From: CAYNFR01 sp964396595
GTDB lineage: Bacteria > Bacteroidota > Bacteroidia > Chitinophagales > Saprospiraceae
DNA: 64,000 bases
Assembly: GCA_964396595.1 (NCBI GenBank)
Contig: CAYNFR010000001.1
Span: 62,001-126,000, forward strand
Direction: 5' to 3'
Shown: positions 55,583 through 64,000 of the stretch, piece by piece
How the letters are laid out: each line of letters begins with the position of its first letter
Numbering within the stretch: the stretch's first letter is position 1
Notes under the pieces: generated by a model
Seen by the model: only the letters and a program-made list of their open reading frames with translations
What the model was told of the DNA's origin: nothing
The model's database searches: none
Translations under genes and position numbers: made by a program

Positions 55583-57271
55583 ATGAAATTCGCTTGTAGA
55601 TATCTTTTGCTTTGCATACTGTTGGTATCCTATCATGTCGGGATCGGACAATTGAGTAATATAGATAGGGATATCCGGCTAGAAAATCTCATAGACAGGG
55701 TAGATATAAAACACGGCCTTCCCCATTTTTATCACCCTTCCATTAAATATGACAATCGTCTAAGAACATACGACTTATTAATTGACATGAGGGACTCATT
55801 GACGGGTATTGATTCATTCGAATCAAACTTATGGATAGAGGATTTCTCAGAACTAATAACAGAATCAAGATTGAATGATCAAGCCCTAGAGGATCCACCA
55901 CAGAAAAAGAAATGGTTTTATCGAGACAAGGCTCATCTATGGACACTTAATCATCCAGATATCAATCTGGCTCTAGATCCGATATTGGGAATGAGCATCG
56001 GGAGAGAGTTCCCTTACAGCGAGCCCATCGTCCAAAATACCCGAGGTCTGCGACTGAGAGGAAAGATCGATAACAAGATTTACTTTCATACAGATATACT
56101 AGAGACACAGAGAAGTTTTCAGCGATTCATAAACGAGAATATAGAAGAGAACAAGGCCGTTCCCGGCCAAGGTTTTTATCGAAATTATCAGTCATCTATC
56201 TGGAAACAATGGAAAGGATATGATTATCTAAATTCTCGTGGACATCTAGGATTTAAATTAAGCAAGTCTATAGATCTTCAATTGGGCCATGGAAGACATT
56301 TTATTGGGCACGGCATGCGCTCTTTATTACTCAGTGATTTTGGTCATAATTATTTCTATGCACGACTGACGACGAATGTGTGGAAGTTTCAGTACCAAAA
56401 TATTTTCGCAGAACTCAGCTCCATCAGTGGTAAGTCTTCATCCGGTAATGTGCTCATACCTAAAAAGTATATGGCCGCACATTTCCTCGATTTTAATATT
56501 ACCAAGAATTTCAGCATTGGGTTTTATGAAGCAGTAGTCTTCAGCAGGGCAAATAGATTTGAACTCCAATATCTCAATCCCGTCATTCTTTACCGCAGTG
56601 TAGAGCTCATGCTTGACAGCCCGGACAATATCCTAATCGGACTGAATGGCAGATTGAATTTCAAAAAATCATTGCAGCTCTATGCTCAGATCATGTTAGA
56701 TGAATTTAAACTGACCGAAGTAGTTTCTGATCGCGGATGGTGGGCAAATAAAATAGCCTATCAAGCAGGAATAAAATATCCTGATGCCTTCGAGATCCCA
56801 TATTATGATATCCAACTAGAATATAACCGAGTCAGGCCATTTACATTTACACATCGCACAACGGATGGTGCGCACTTTATCCCGTCATACAGTCACTATA
56901 ACCAAGCACTTGCACATCCCTTAGGTGCAAAGTTTTATGAATTCATCCTTCGTCAGTCATTTCGTATAAATAGTCAATGGAGTTCGACTATAGATTTTTA
57001 CTATATCGCCCATGATGAAGGAGAGGGACATAACATTCTCTCAGATTATCAGACGAGATCAAGGGATTTCGGATATAATCTCTTGGAAGATCGAGTGGTT
57101 AATCGAATTTTTATAGACGCGAGTATGAACTATCGTATCCGTCCGGGATATACTTTCGAACTAAGATTTAGACATCTCAATACGCGAAGCTATCAGCCTG
57201 AGAATACCGCTTCGAATCTCTTTTCACTAGGGATATTTGTCAATTTATGGCAGGATCCCTTAGTTTTTTAA
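55583..57271 (+). CDS. Outer-membrane beta-barrel, Wzi/RemB-like
   Basis: 562 aa with a signal peptide (MKFACRYLLLCILLVSYHVG). The region from about residue 120 consists of repeating amphipathic strands with RGLRLRGKIDNKIYFHTDIL, GFKLSKSIDLQLGHGRHFIGHG, and FIPSYSHYNQALAHPLGAKF, resembling capsule-assembly Wzi proteins and the RemB proteins of gliding Bacteroidota. The C-terminus ends in a strand with Phe (QDPLVF), usual for outer-membrane proteins. It could bind surface polysaccharide. It is 42 bp after lpxK. Confidence 0.75.
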   Translation: MKFACRYLLLCILLVSYHVGIGQLSNIDRDIRLENLIDRVDIKHGLPHFYHPSIKYDNRLRTYDLLIDMRDSLTGIDSFESNLWIEDFSELITESRLNDQALEDPPQKKKWFYRDKAHLWTLNHPDINLALDPILGMSIGREFPYSEPIVQNTRGLRLRGKIDNKIYFHTDILETQRSFQRFINENIEENKAVPGQGFYRNYQSSIWKQWKGYDYLNSRGHLGFKLSKSIDLQLGHGRHFIGHGMRSLLLSDFGHNYFYARLTTNVWKFQYQNIFAELSSISGKSSSGNVLIPKKYMAAHFLDFNITKNFSIGFYEAVVFSRANRFELQYLNPVILYRSVELMLDSPDNILIGLNGRLNFKKSLQLYAQIMLDEFKLTEVVSDRGWWANKIAYQAGIKYPDAFEIPYYDIQLEYNRVRPFTFTHRTTDGAHFIPSYSHYNQALAHPLGAKFYEFILRQSFRINSQWSSTIDFYYIAHDEGEGHNILSDYQTRSRDFGYNLLEDRVVNRIFIDASMNYRIRPGYTFELRFRHLNTRSYQPENTASNLFSLGIFVNLWQDPLVF

Positions 57272-57476
57272 AAAAAACGTAAAAAAATATATTAAATATT
57301 TTTATAATATGTAAAGTGTTGTTATCATTGTGTATCGAAATGATGTAACCCTTCAAAAAGGTAATTATTTCGGTATCCCTTAAGACAGTTTAGATCCCAA
57401 AACACAGCAAGAGCTAGATGCTAATGTCATCCCATTAGCACATAGATTATTGACTAATATTTAAACTGAACTACTG

Positions 57477-59414
57477 ATGAAAACTACACGTATTCTGCTG
57501 GCCTTTATGGTCGGTATTTTCTTTGCCGGTACTGCAAAAGCGCAGTTCAAAGTTGGTGAAAATCCCCTTCATGTCGGAGACGAGCGCGTATGGGAAGCGG
57601 AAAAGTCTGACACCTTGATGATCTTGACAGATGACATGCGATTTGGTCGCACGATTAACAAGACCACCAATGCTACTGGAGATGCCCTTATGATGAAACT
57701 ATTCGGATATGGTTTAGGACAATTTAATACGACACCAAAATCATATTTCCTGGGAACAGATGGCCAAGGTAGGGTGATCGAATTTCCACTGACATTTGAT
57801 CTTGTTACCAATGCATCTACTGCCACCTTATCACTATACGATGGTCATACTAACTTTGCATCTGTTGATTTGACTATGCTTGACAGTGTTTTTTCAACCA
57901 ATACGCAGTTAACGAATGCCATAACCGTATTAGAAACACAGATTAATGATGCTAAATCATCAGATAATGACTCAATCACGGGTAACGAGTGGATAGCGAA
58001 TATTTCGTTAGAATCCATTTCTGACTCACTAATTATGGTATTTACGGAAAACATATCAGGTATAGGTCCTCAACATATATCAAGAATCGAGCTTGGTTTT
58101 GCTGTTTATGAATATTTAAGAGATACATTCGAAACAATTCGCGAAGAGATAGCAGATACAGCAACCACACTCAGAGGACTCACTTTTTACTACACCGATG
58201 GAACATTGAGCAATAACCGTACCGTGGATGGTAATAATAACAACTTGACATTTACGGATTTGAATAACCTCGCCTTCAGCTCGAATGGCACGAGTAGCGT
58301 GAGTTCTGCAGGCAACATCACTGTGACAAGTACCAGTGGAAACGTCGCTACATCCGGAGGAAATATAAGTACCACAGCTTCAGGTACTACCGATATCACA
58401 GGTACTGGAAATATCTCCGTATCTAGTACTGGTGGAAACATAAACTCTTCGGGTACAGACATTAACAGCACTGCTTCCGGAGTTACTAATATGACTTCCT
58501 CAGGAGATATTACGCTTAGCAGTACCTCAGGAGATATTAACTTGAGTGGTGATTCTATCAGTGTAACTGGTGCTATAAAAGGGTTTTCTTACGGTACGGG
58601 AGCCAACACCGGAACTGAAGCTTTCTTGATCGCAGTAGATGCTCAAGGTAACTTCATTGAGGTTGACATCGCAGATATCGGAGGTAATGCAGACCTTAGC
58701 GCGTGCGTGGATCTAGATAAAGACGGCGTGCCGGAATGTACGGTAGATGATGCGATTCAAGCAGCTAATAGAGCACCTGATAGTACCATTTACAAATTTA
58801 ATGGAACACTTACCGCTCAGCGTTACATGACTATGGACGGTAACAACTTACACTTCATAAATGGTGGAGATACTACTGTGATTACTTCTGACGGTCGCAT
58901 GGCCATCGGACGAGGAACCGTCACAAATGCAATTATGACTGGTCGCACTATCCGTCTAGATGTAAATGGAGATATACTTGCCCAGCAAATTCACTCTAGC
59001 TCAGACTTCAGGTTTAAAAAGAACATCACCGGTGTTACGAATGCGCTTGACAAAGTAATGGCTATCAACGGTGTAACCTATGATTTCAGAACGGATGAAT
59101 TTCCTGACAGAAGTTTCCCGCACACCAGACAACTAGGATTCATAGCTCAGAATGTTGAAGAAGTGGCTCCGGAAGTAGTAGCAACAAATAGTGATGGCTA
59201 CAAAGCAGTTGACTACGCTAAACTCACCGCTCTTCTTAACGAAGCGATCAAGGAACAACAATCACAAATAAGCGCTCAGGCATCAACGATTGAAGAGCAG
59301 CAAGTAATGTTGAACGCACTACTTCAACAAAATGCACAATTAACAAGTGCCATGGCAGAAATAAAGTCGCTATTAAATCAATCAATTCATACTGCGCGAG
59401 CAACAGAAGATTAA
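57477..59414 (+). CDS. Secreted fibre protein with C-terminal S74 intramolecular chaperone domain
   Basis: 645 aa with a signal peptide (MKTTRILLAFMVGIFFAGTA). Residues about 240-370 are rich in Ser/Thr/Gly with short repeats (NITVTSTSGNVATSGGNIST), suggesting a beta-helical stalk. Residues about 502-645 are a peptidase S74 chaperone domain: SSSDFRFKKNITGV carries the Ser-Lys catalytic pair, then QLGFIAQNVEEVAPEVV and YAKLTALLNEAIKEQQ, followed by a coiled-coil helix. S74 domains help trimeric fibres fold and are then cut off. Known in phage tail spikes, they also occur in Bacteroidota cell-surface proteins such as this one. No phage genes are near. Confidence 0.9.
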   Translation: MKTTRILLAFMVGIFFAGTAKAQFKVGENPLHVGDERVWEAEKSDTLMILTDDMRFGRTINKTTNATGDALMMKLFGYGLGQFNTTPKSYFLGTDGQGRVIEFPLTFDLVTNASTATLSLYDGHTNFASVDLTMLDSVFSTNTQLTNAITVLETQINDAKSSDNDSITGNEWIANISLESISDSLIMVFTENISGIGPQHISRIELGFAVYEYLRDTFETIREEIADTATTLRGLTFYYTDGTLSNNRTVDGNNNNLTFTDLNNLAFSSNGTSSVSSAGNITVTSTSGNVATSGGNISTTASGTTDITGTGNISVSSTGGNINSSGTDINSTASGVTNMTSSGDITLSSTSGDINLSGDSISVTGAIKGFSYGTGANTGTEAFLIAVDAQGNFIEVDIADIGGNADLSACVDLDKDGVPECTVDDAIQAANRAPDSTIYKFNGTLTAQRYMTMDGNNLHFINGGDTTVITSDGRMAIGRGTVTNAIMTGRTIRLDVNGDILAQQIHSSSDFRFKKNITGVTNALDKVMAINGVTYDFRTDEFPDRSFPHTRQLGFIAQNVEEVAPEVVATNSDGYKAVDYAKLTALLNEAIKEQQSQISAQASTIEEQQVMLNALLQQNAQLTSAMAEIKSLLNQSIHTARATED

Positions 59415-59444
59415 CGTTTATACGTCTAGTTTTAGTCAATAAAT

Positions 59445-59476
59445 CGAAGGGTCGATCGTCACTGATCGACCCTTCG
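59445..59476 (+). terminator. Strong hairpin terminator after the S74 gene
   Basis: A perfect 13-bp stem (59445-59457 with 59464-59476, CGAAGGGTCGATC and its complement) with a 6-nt loop. The T-run is weak (TCATTTAT), so it may also protect the mRNA 3' end. Confidence 0.7.
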
Positions 59477-59628
59477 TCATTTATGCTCAAAATGTTAAAG
59501 TTGAGTATTATATTAAGACTTATTATATATATGAAAATTTAATATCTATATTAGCGGCTAGAATGCGCAAAGTGTAAGTTCATAATTGAACATTGTGCCA
59601 AAGCACTTCGCGCAGTATTTAGCCGAGA

Positions 59629-60984
59629 ATGTTAAGAACCATACTTGTCATACTCACAAGTATATTGCTAGGTGGCAATATACTCGCACAACATAAAATA
59701 GGAGACAACTCTCTTGTCATAGATTCGGCGTCAATACTAGAATTAGAAAGTACCGATCGAGGGTTTCTTATTTCTCGATTGACCAGCACTCAACGCAACG
59801 GGCAATCTGCCTGGAAAGCAGGGCACTTAATTTATAACACGACAGATTCTTGTTTACAGATATTTAATGGTATAAGCTGGGAATGCTTAGTCCAAGGCAT
59901 CCTTATTGATTCAACGGTCTACAAGTACGATGGCATACTTACTTCGGATCGTACGATTAATCTAGGCGGTAATCGACTCACTTTTGATGGTTCTAGTGAT
60001 GTTGTTATTACCTCAGATGGTCGCTTAGGAATCGGGACTGCCACACCTCAGGCTTTATTTGATCTAGAAGGTGGGACTATGCGTCTCTCAGATTATGGTG
60101 TCGGCACCTTTACAGGTACGCCGAGTTTTTTATTGGGTGTCGATGGCGACGGTGACGTCATCGAAATCGACATTGAGAATGTTGGAACAGACAATCAGAC
60201 CATCGACACCCTCCTTTTTGACGGCGCGAATCTACGTATCTCGCTAGAACGAGATAACGTACCCGCTAGTATTGTTGACATCTCAAGTGTCAATACGGAC
60301 AATCAAGCGATTGACACCTTCTACGTATCCGGCACAGACTTAGTCTTGTCGATAGAAAGAGATTCTGTCGCAGCACATGTCGTTGATCTTAGTTCTTTAG
60401 ATTTGAACATCTATAATTCAAACGGAACACTAACAGGAACTAGAACAGTAAGCATGGGCGGTAATAACTTAACCTTCCAAGGAACATCAGATGTTACGAT
60501 TACAGAAACAGGAAACGTCGGTATAGGAACTTCATCTCCTTCGGAGCGATTGCATGTCTCAGGAGGAACAGTTAGGCTATCAGAATATGGCATCGGAACA
60601 CAGGTAGATACCTCCGCAAGATTTCTTCTGGCTTCAGACACCTTAGGAAATGTGGTAGAACTCAATACCGCAAAAAATACGAGGTGGTTCTATCCTCCGG
60701 CTATAACAATCGATGCAAGTGCACTAGTGACCGGAGAAACCATTGATGTCTATCAAGAATATGTCAATCAATTCACCAATATCCCCATTAATCAACGCAG
60801 TCCTGGAGCTCCGGCTAGTCTACCCGTCTACAATAGAGGTGAATTACATTATATGCTTGTTTATTACGACAGTGCAGTAATGAACAATGTCACAATAGAT
60901 GCTAATGGGGTATTAACCTATGACATTATTAATGTACCATTTGACAACTATGTGATTGTCAATGTTGTATTTTATATAAGATAG
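59629..60984 (+). CDS. Secreted stalk protein related to the S74 fibre gene, without the chaperone
   Basis: 451 aa with a signal peptide (MLRTILVILTSILLGGNILA). The region 40-90 (RGFLISRLTSTQRNG, YNTTDSCLQIFNG) is a common Bacteroidota surface-protein motif. Two stalk units (98-183 and 261-346) read DGILTSDRTINLGGNRLTF, GIGT, and GGTMRLSDYGVGT in the first, and close variants in the second; two further units (186-220, 222-256) share the ERD-V-A-VD-SS pattern. The first type also occurs in the S74 neighbour (DGTLSNNRTV, NGTLTAQRYMTMDG). No S74 domain is present; the C-terminal 100 residues form another beta domain. Probably a second component of the same surface structure. Confidence 0.78.
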   Translation: MLRTILVILTSILLGGNILAQHKIGDNSLVIDSASILELESTDRGFLISRLTSTQRNGQSAWKAGHLIYNTTDSCLQIFNGISWECLVQGILIDSTVYKYDGILTSDRTINLGGNRLTFDGSSDVVITSDGRLGIGTATPQALFDLEGGTMRLSDYGVGTFTGTPSFLLGVDGDGDVIEIDIENVGTDNQTIDTLLFDGANLRISLERDNVPASIVDISSVNTDNQAIDTFYVSGTDLVLSIERDSVAAHVVDLSSLDLNIYNSNGTLTGTRTVSMGGNNLTFQGTSDVTITETGNVGIGTSSPSERLHVSGGTVRLSEYGIGTQVDTSARFLLASDTLGNVVELNTAKNTRWFYPPAITIDASALVTGETIDVYQEYVNQFTNIPINQRSPGAPASLPVYNRGELHYMLVYYDSAVMNNVTIDANGVLTYDIINVPFDNYVIVNVVFYIR

Positions 60985-60989
60985 TGATA

Positions 60990-63900
60990 ATGAAGAGAAT
61001 TATGCGACTCTACATATCATTTGTCGTCATTTGTTGGAGTGGGTTGACCACCATATTTGCCCAGACATACAATATAGCTACTAATAACGGACAGACGATC
61101 TATACTTGTTCAGGTACATTTTATGATTCCGGTGGTCCATCAGGTAATTATACCCAGAACGAAAACAATGTAGTTACCTTTTGTGCTACAGATCCAAATG
61201 ATGCTATTTCTCTGAACTTTACCTTCTTTGATATAGAACCTCTGTCTGGATGTCCATATCATTATCTCACCATTTTTGACGGCCCCAATGTATCCGCTTC
61301 CGTGATCAGCGTCAACTGCGGCAATTACACTTCCGGACAAGCTCCGCATCTTGTTATATCAAGCGGCAATTGTCTAACTTTCAGATTTATTACTGATAAT
61401 TTTGCTACGACCTGGGCTGGGTGGGCAGCTAATATTTCTTGCATTCCTCCTTGTACGAGTGCTACCGGTTATTCTTATCGTGATGAGTTTGCTTCTGCCA
61501 CTTATAATAATAGCAATGGTCTTACTAACTGGGCGACGAGTTGGATAGAGGTGGGAGATGGCACAAATGTGCCAACAGGTGGTCGAATACGAATCACAAG
61601 TGGAGAACTTCGTATGAGAGGTAATTCAACTCCTCCTTCAATCTCAAGATCGATGGATCTCAGCGGTGTAAGCAAAGCAGTTTTAACTTTTAATATCCGG
61701 GAAGTGACGAGTCTGGGTATAAACGATCGATTTTTTGTTGATGTCTATAATGGTTCTAGTTGGACGACTGTATTAGAAATCATAGATGATTTTTCCTCTC
61801 TGACTCCGGCTATTAATTTAACTCCTTTCGCCAATAGTGATACGCGAATAAGATTCAGGCAGACAGGATATACAGGAACAAGTTCATTTGTATACATCGA
61901 CAATGTCAATATTTGCTTCGATTATTCAGCTGATTTTGTAACTGATTATTGGCTAGAGGCAGAATGTGGCAGTGTGGGACGCGCATGGTTTATTGGCGCT
62001 GACAGCGCGGCTTCAAATAACGCATATATTGAGCCCAAAATAGGGGAAAACTATACCATCTCAGCACCTGCGGACCCGATATATTATGTCAGTTATGAAA
62101 TTGATGTAGACACTGCAGGGGACTATAGATTTTTTGGGCGAGTATGGGCGCCTAATAGTAATGATGACTCCTTTTGGGTAAGAGCCAACGGGGGTACATG
62201 GATAAGGTGGAATGACCTGGGCAACAACAGTGCATGGCTATGGCGAGAGCTTTGGAATAGCGATGCGGGAAACACCCCCACTACGCTGAGCTTAACCCTG
62301 GGTATAAATGTTATTGATATCGCCATCAGAGAGGATGGTACCCGGCTTGACAAAATCTTCATTACCTTGACAGGCTCTAGTCCTATAGGTCTGGGAGACG
62401 ATGCCGACAACTGCTATTCACTAGCCGACATAGATAGTGATGGCGATGGAATACCCGATTATATTGATCTCGACGATGATAACGATGGAATACCCGATGT
62501 CATAGAGAGTCCTGCGAATATATCTTTTGAAGGAACGCGTACATTGTTGTTCGGTCCCGGATCCACATTGAGCAACTTGCTGGTAGGCGCTAAGGTGCTT
62601 TATAGCAATGCGATAAGAGACTGTAATGACATTTTTTATGATATCGTTATTACCATTACTGCTAGATCAACGAATTCTATTGCGATTGCAAGTGGTACAG
62701 GTATTAATCTCGGTGGCACTTCAAGCCCTGCAAACAATCGATATCTCACATTTACTATCGAAGTAGTCGAGCTAGGCTCAGCTACACCGGGAAATCCTGC
62801 CGGAACACCCGCATCCATTCCAGACTTTGTGTTATCACAAAGAGATATAGACTCTAATCCTGGAGTTGACGCCACTGAAGTAGTCGGATTTAGTAATGCT
62901 ACTGCCCCCGATTATGTATTTCTAGATCCGGCAACAGTCATTCAGCTCGGAGGTTTTCTCAGTGGTGGCCCGGGTGCTGGATACACTTACTACAGGATGA
63001 TCCCATTATCCGGCCCCACTAACTGGACCGCCAATGTAGGCTATGTTGAGGAGGATGACGAAGCTGCAATATTCATGTTTTACTCTAGTTTTTCAATTGT
63101 CGAAATAGTATTCGGACAGACCGGATCATCAACTTCTTCAGGTGACAGATGGACGAGATTCGGTGGTTCGAAAGATTGTGATCGTGATGGTGATGGCGTA
63201 CCTAATCGCATAGACCTAGATCTTGACAATGATGGCATATATGACATGCACGAAGCAGGACATGGTCTAGTCGATCTTGATGGTAACGGTCGCATTGATG
63301 GCGCTGAGACGGGCAGCGGTGCCAACGGCTTGTTTGATGGAATAGAAACATTTCCGGAGAGCGGGATCCTGAACTACACCTTATCCGATAGTGACGGAGA
63401 TGGGATATATGATTTTTTCGAGTTAGACTCCGATAGTGATGGATGCTATGATACACAAGAGGCTGATGTATGGGATCCAGATGTAGATGGGATCGCGGGA
63501 TCCGGCACACCTGGTGTAGACATTTACGGCTTAGTTAACTCTATCATTTATCAGACACCCGCCACCACCGCATGGCAAGATTCCACACAAGGATGTCTGG
63601 AAATATGTGGCAATGGAATTGACGACGACGGTGACGGGTTAATTGATGATGAAGATCCTGATTGTGCTAATTATTATCTCGAAGCAGAATGTGGATTTCC
63701 TGGTGCTAACTGGAATAGAGGCTTTGATACGCTAGCATCCAACAATGACTATCTGACAATAGGTGGTGGTTTAAGCTCGCTAGCTGTAGCTCCTGAAAAC
63801 GCCCCCGATCTCCTAAGATTCAGCGTCGCCGTCACCGCCACAGGGACTTATAGAATCTTCGGTCGTGTATATTCAACAAGTGGCGCAAATGACTCTTTCT

Positions 63901-64000
63901 GGTTCAGGGTCAATGGGGGCACCTGGTACGCATGGAACGATTGGAATACCGCAGGCACATGGATATGGCGAGAGTTTTCAGACAACAATAATGGAAACAT
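60990..64000 (+). CDS. Giant secreted protein with CUB, TSP3-type calcium repeats and repeated carbohydrate-binding-like domains (partial)
   Basis: Runs off the right edge; 1003 codons are visible. Signal peptide from the ATG at 60990 (MKRIMRLYISFVVICWSGL). Then a CUB domain (about 38-150; YHYLTIFDGPN, AGWAANISC), a jellyroll-like domain (about 160-310), a first carbohydrate-binding-like domain (about 318-475; YWLEAECG, YRFFGRVWAPNSNDDSFWVR), TSP3-like DSDGDGIPDYIDLDDDNDG repeats (about 478-507), a beta region, more TSP3 repeats (728-870), one CGNGIDDDGDGLIDDEDPDC repeat, and a second copy of the first domain (YYLEAECG, YRIFGRVYSTSGANDSFWFR, from about 893). It starts 5 bp after the stalk gene, so they share a transcript. 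Type IX export is possible but its sorting signal would lie outside the window. Confidence 0.85.
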   Translation, partial: MKRIMRLYISFVVICWSGLTTIFAQTYNIATNNGQTIYTCSGTFYDSGGPSGNYTQNENNVVTFCATDPNDAISLNFTFFDIEPLSGCPYHYLTIFDGPNVSASVISVNCGNYTSGQAPHLVISSGNCLTFRFITDNFATTWAGWAANISCIPPCTSATGYSYRDEFASATYNNSNGLTNWATSWIEVGDGTNVPTGGRIRITSGELRMRGNSTPPSISRSMDLSGVSKAVLTFNIREVTSLGINDRFFVDVYNGSSWTTVLEIIDDFSSLTPAINLTPFANSDTRIRFRQTGYTGTSSFVYIDNVNICFDYSADFVTDYWLEAECGSVGRAWFIGADSAASNNAYIEPKIGENYTISAPADPIYYVSYEIDVDTAGDYRFFGRVWAPNSNDDSFWVRANGGTWIRWNDLGNNSAWLWRELWNSDAGNTPTTLSLTLGINVIDIAIREDGTRLDKIFITLTGSSPIGLGDDADNCYSLADIDSDGDGIPDYIDLDDDNDGIPDVIESPANISFEGTRTLLFGPGSTLSNLLVGAKVLYSNAIRDCNDIFYDIVITITARSTNSIAIASGTGINLGGTSSPANNRYLTFTIEVVELGSATPGNPAGTPASIPDFVLSQRDIDSNPGVDATEVVGFSNATAPDYVFLDPATVIQLGGFLSGGPGAGYTYYRMIPLSGPTNWTANVGYVEEDDEAAIFMFYSSFSIVEIVFGQTGSSTSSGDRWTRFGGSKDCDRDGDGVPNRIDLDLDNDGIYDMHEAGHGLVDLDGNGRIDGAETGSGANGLFDGIETFPESGILNYTLSDSDGDGIYDFFELDSDSDGCYDTQEADVWDPDVDGIAGSGTPGVDIYGLVNSIIYQTPATTAWQDSTQGCLEICGNGIDDDGDGLIDDEDPDCANYYLEAECGFPGANWNRGFDTLASNNDYLTIGGGLSSLAVAPENAPDLLRFSVAVTATGTYRIFGRVYSTSGANDSFWFRVNGGTWYAWNDWNTAGTWIWREFSDNNNGN

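Noticed and set aside
57477..59414. Prophage tail-spike interpretation of the S74 gene
   Set aside because: It has a signal peptide, neighbours are secreted surface proteins, and no capsid, terminase, integrase or lysis gene is nearby.

Overview
The window comes from a member of the Bacteroidota, most likely the Saprospiria (Saprospiraceae or Lewinella-like). The signs are Bacteroidota-restricted families (DUF4271, DUF2851, DUF3109, DUF2490), promoters of the TTTG-N20-TAnnTTTG type, a proline-rich TonB, a complete Na+-translocating NQR, a mitochondrial-type citrate synthase, and large secreted proteins with SprB/PKD-like, CUB, calcium-repeat and dockerin-like modules. Base composition is moderately AT-rich. 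I see no rRNA or tRNA gene, CRISPR array or intact mobile element.

Layout. 1-3.0 kb (minus): a partial Nif3-family gene, a RfaE2-type heptose-phosphate adenylyltransferase and uvrB. 3.1-10.6 kb: a GH140-like secreted glycosidase (minus), a VWA protein with six Asp-rich repeats, a HAD phosphatase, a polyprenyl diphosphate synthase and an ExoIII nuclease (plus). 10.9-22.4 kb (minus): bestrophin, VanZ, nqrF-E-D-C-B-A (transcribed A to F), then START, Nudix, hemD and DUF4271. 22.5-24.5 kb (plus): a two-component system. 24.5-32.9 kb (minus): MORN protein, DUF2490 barrel, S9 peptidase, methyltransferase, GbsR-like regulator and a HEAT-cyclophilin lipoprotein. 32.9-34.5 kb (plus): the only clear mobile debris, a 3' fragment of an IS200/IS605 tnpB with its right-end hairpin. 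It is fused to a decayed lipoprotein gene and followed by an intact paralogue of that lipoprotein. 34.6-46.4 kb (minus): two DsbD-related genes, an epimerase, a Wzz-like protein, metH, tonB, vanZ, gcvH and gltA. 46.5-57.3 kb (mostly plus): DUF3109, PpiD-like chaperone, YwqK-like lipoprotein, a phosphoglycerate mutase fused to a TMEM220-like membrane domain, DUF2851, lpxK and a Wzi/RemB-like barrel. A decayed gene and a small secreted protein lie inside this part on the minus strand. 57.5-64 kb (plus): a surface-protein block with an S74-chaperone fibre protein, a related stalk protein and the start of a giant CUB/TSP3/carbohydrate-binding-like protein that runs off the window.

How the genes work together. 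Much of the window is housekeeping: DNA repair, sodium bioenergetics, haem and isoprenoid synthesis, methionine and one-carbon metabolism, the TCA cycle and glycolysis. The rest builds or modifies the envelope: LPS core and lipid A (RfaE2, LpxK), polysaccharide length control, disulfide chemistry, periplasmic folding, TonB energy transduction and surface adhesins.

The most unusual items are the TnpB/omegaRNA-end remnant that created a hybrid lipoprotein pseudogene, the GpmI-TMEM220 fusion, the NqrA with an added N-terminal signal/membrane segment, the shared stalk modules of the two fibre genes, and an inverted pair of intergenic repeats. I found no convincing complete new defence or mobile system. 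Promoters, family names beyond clear motifs, and pseudogene interpretations are inferences from reading the sequence without database searches.
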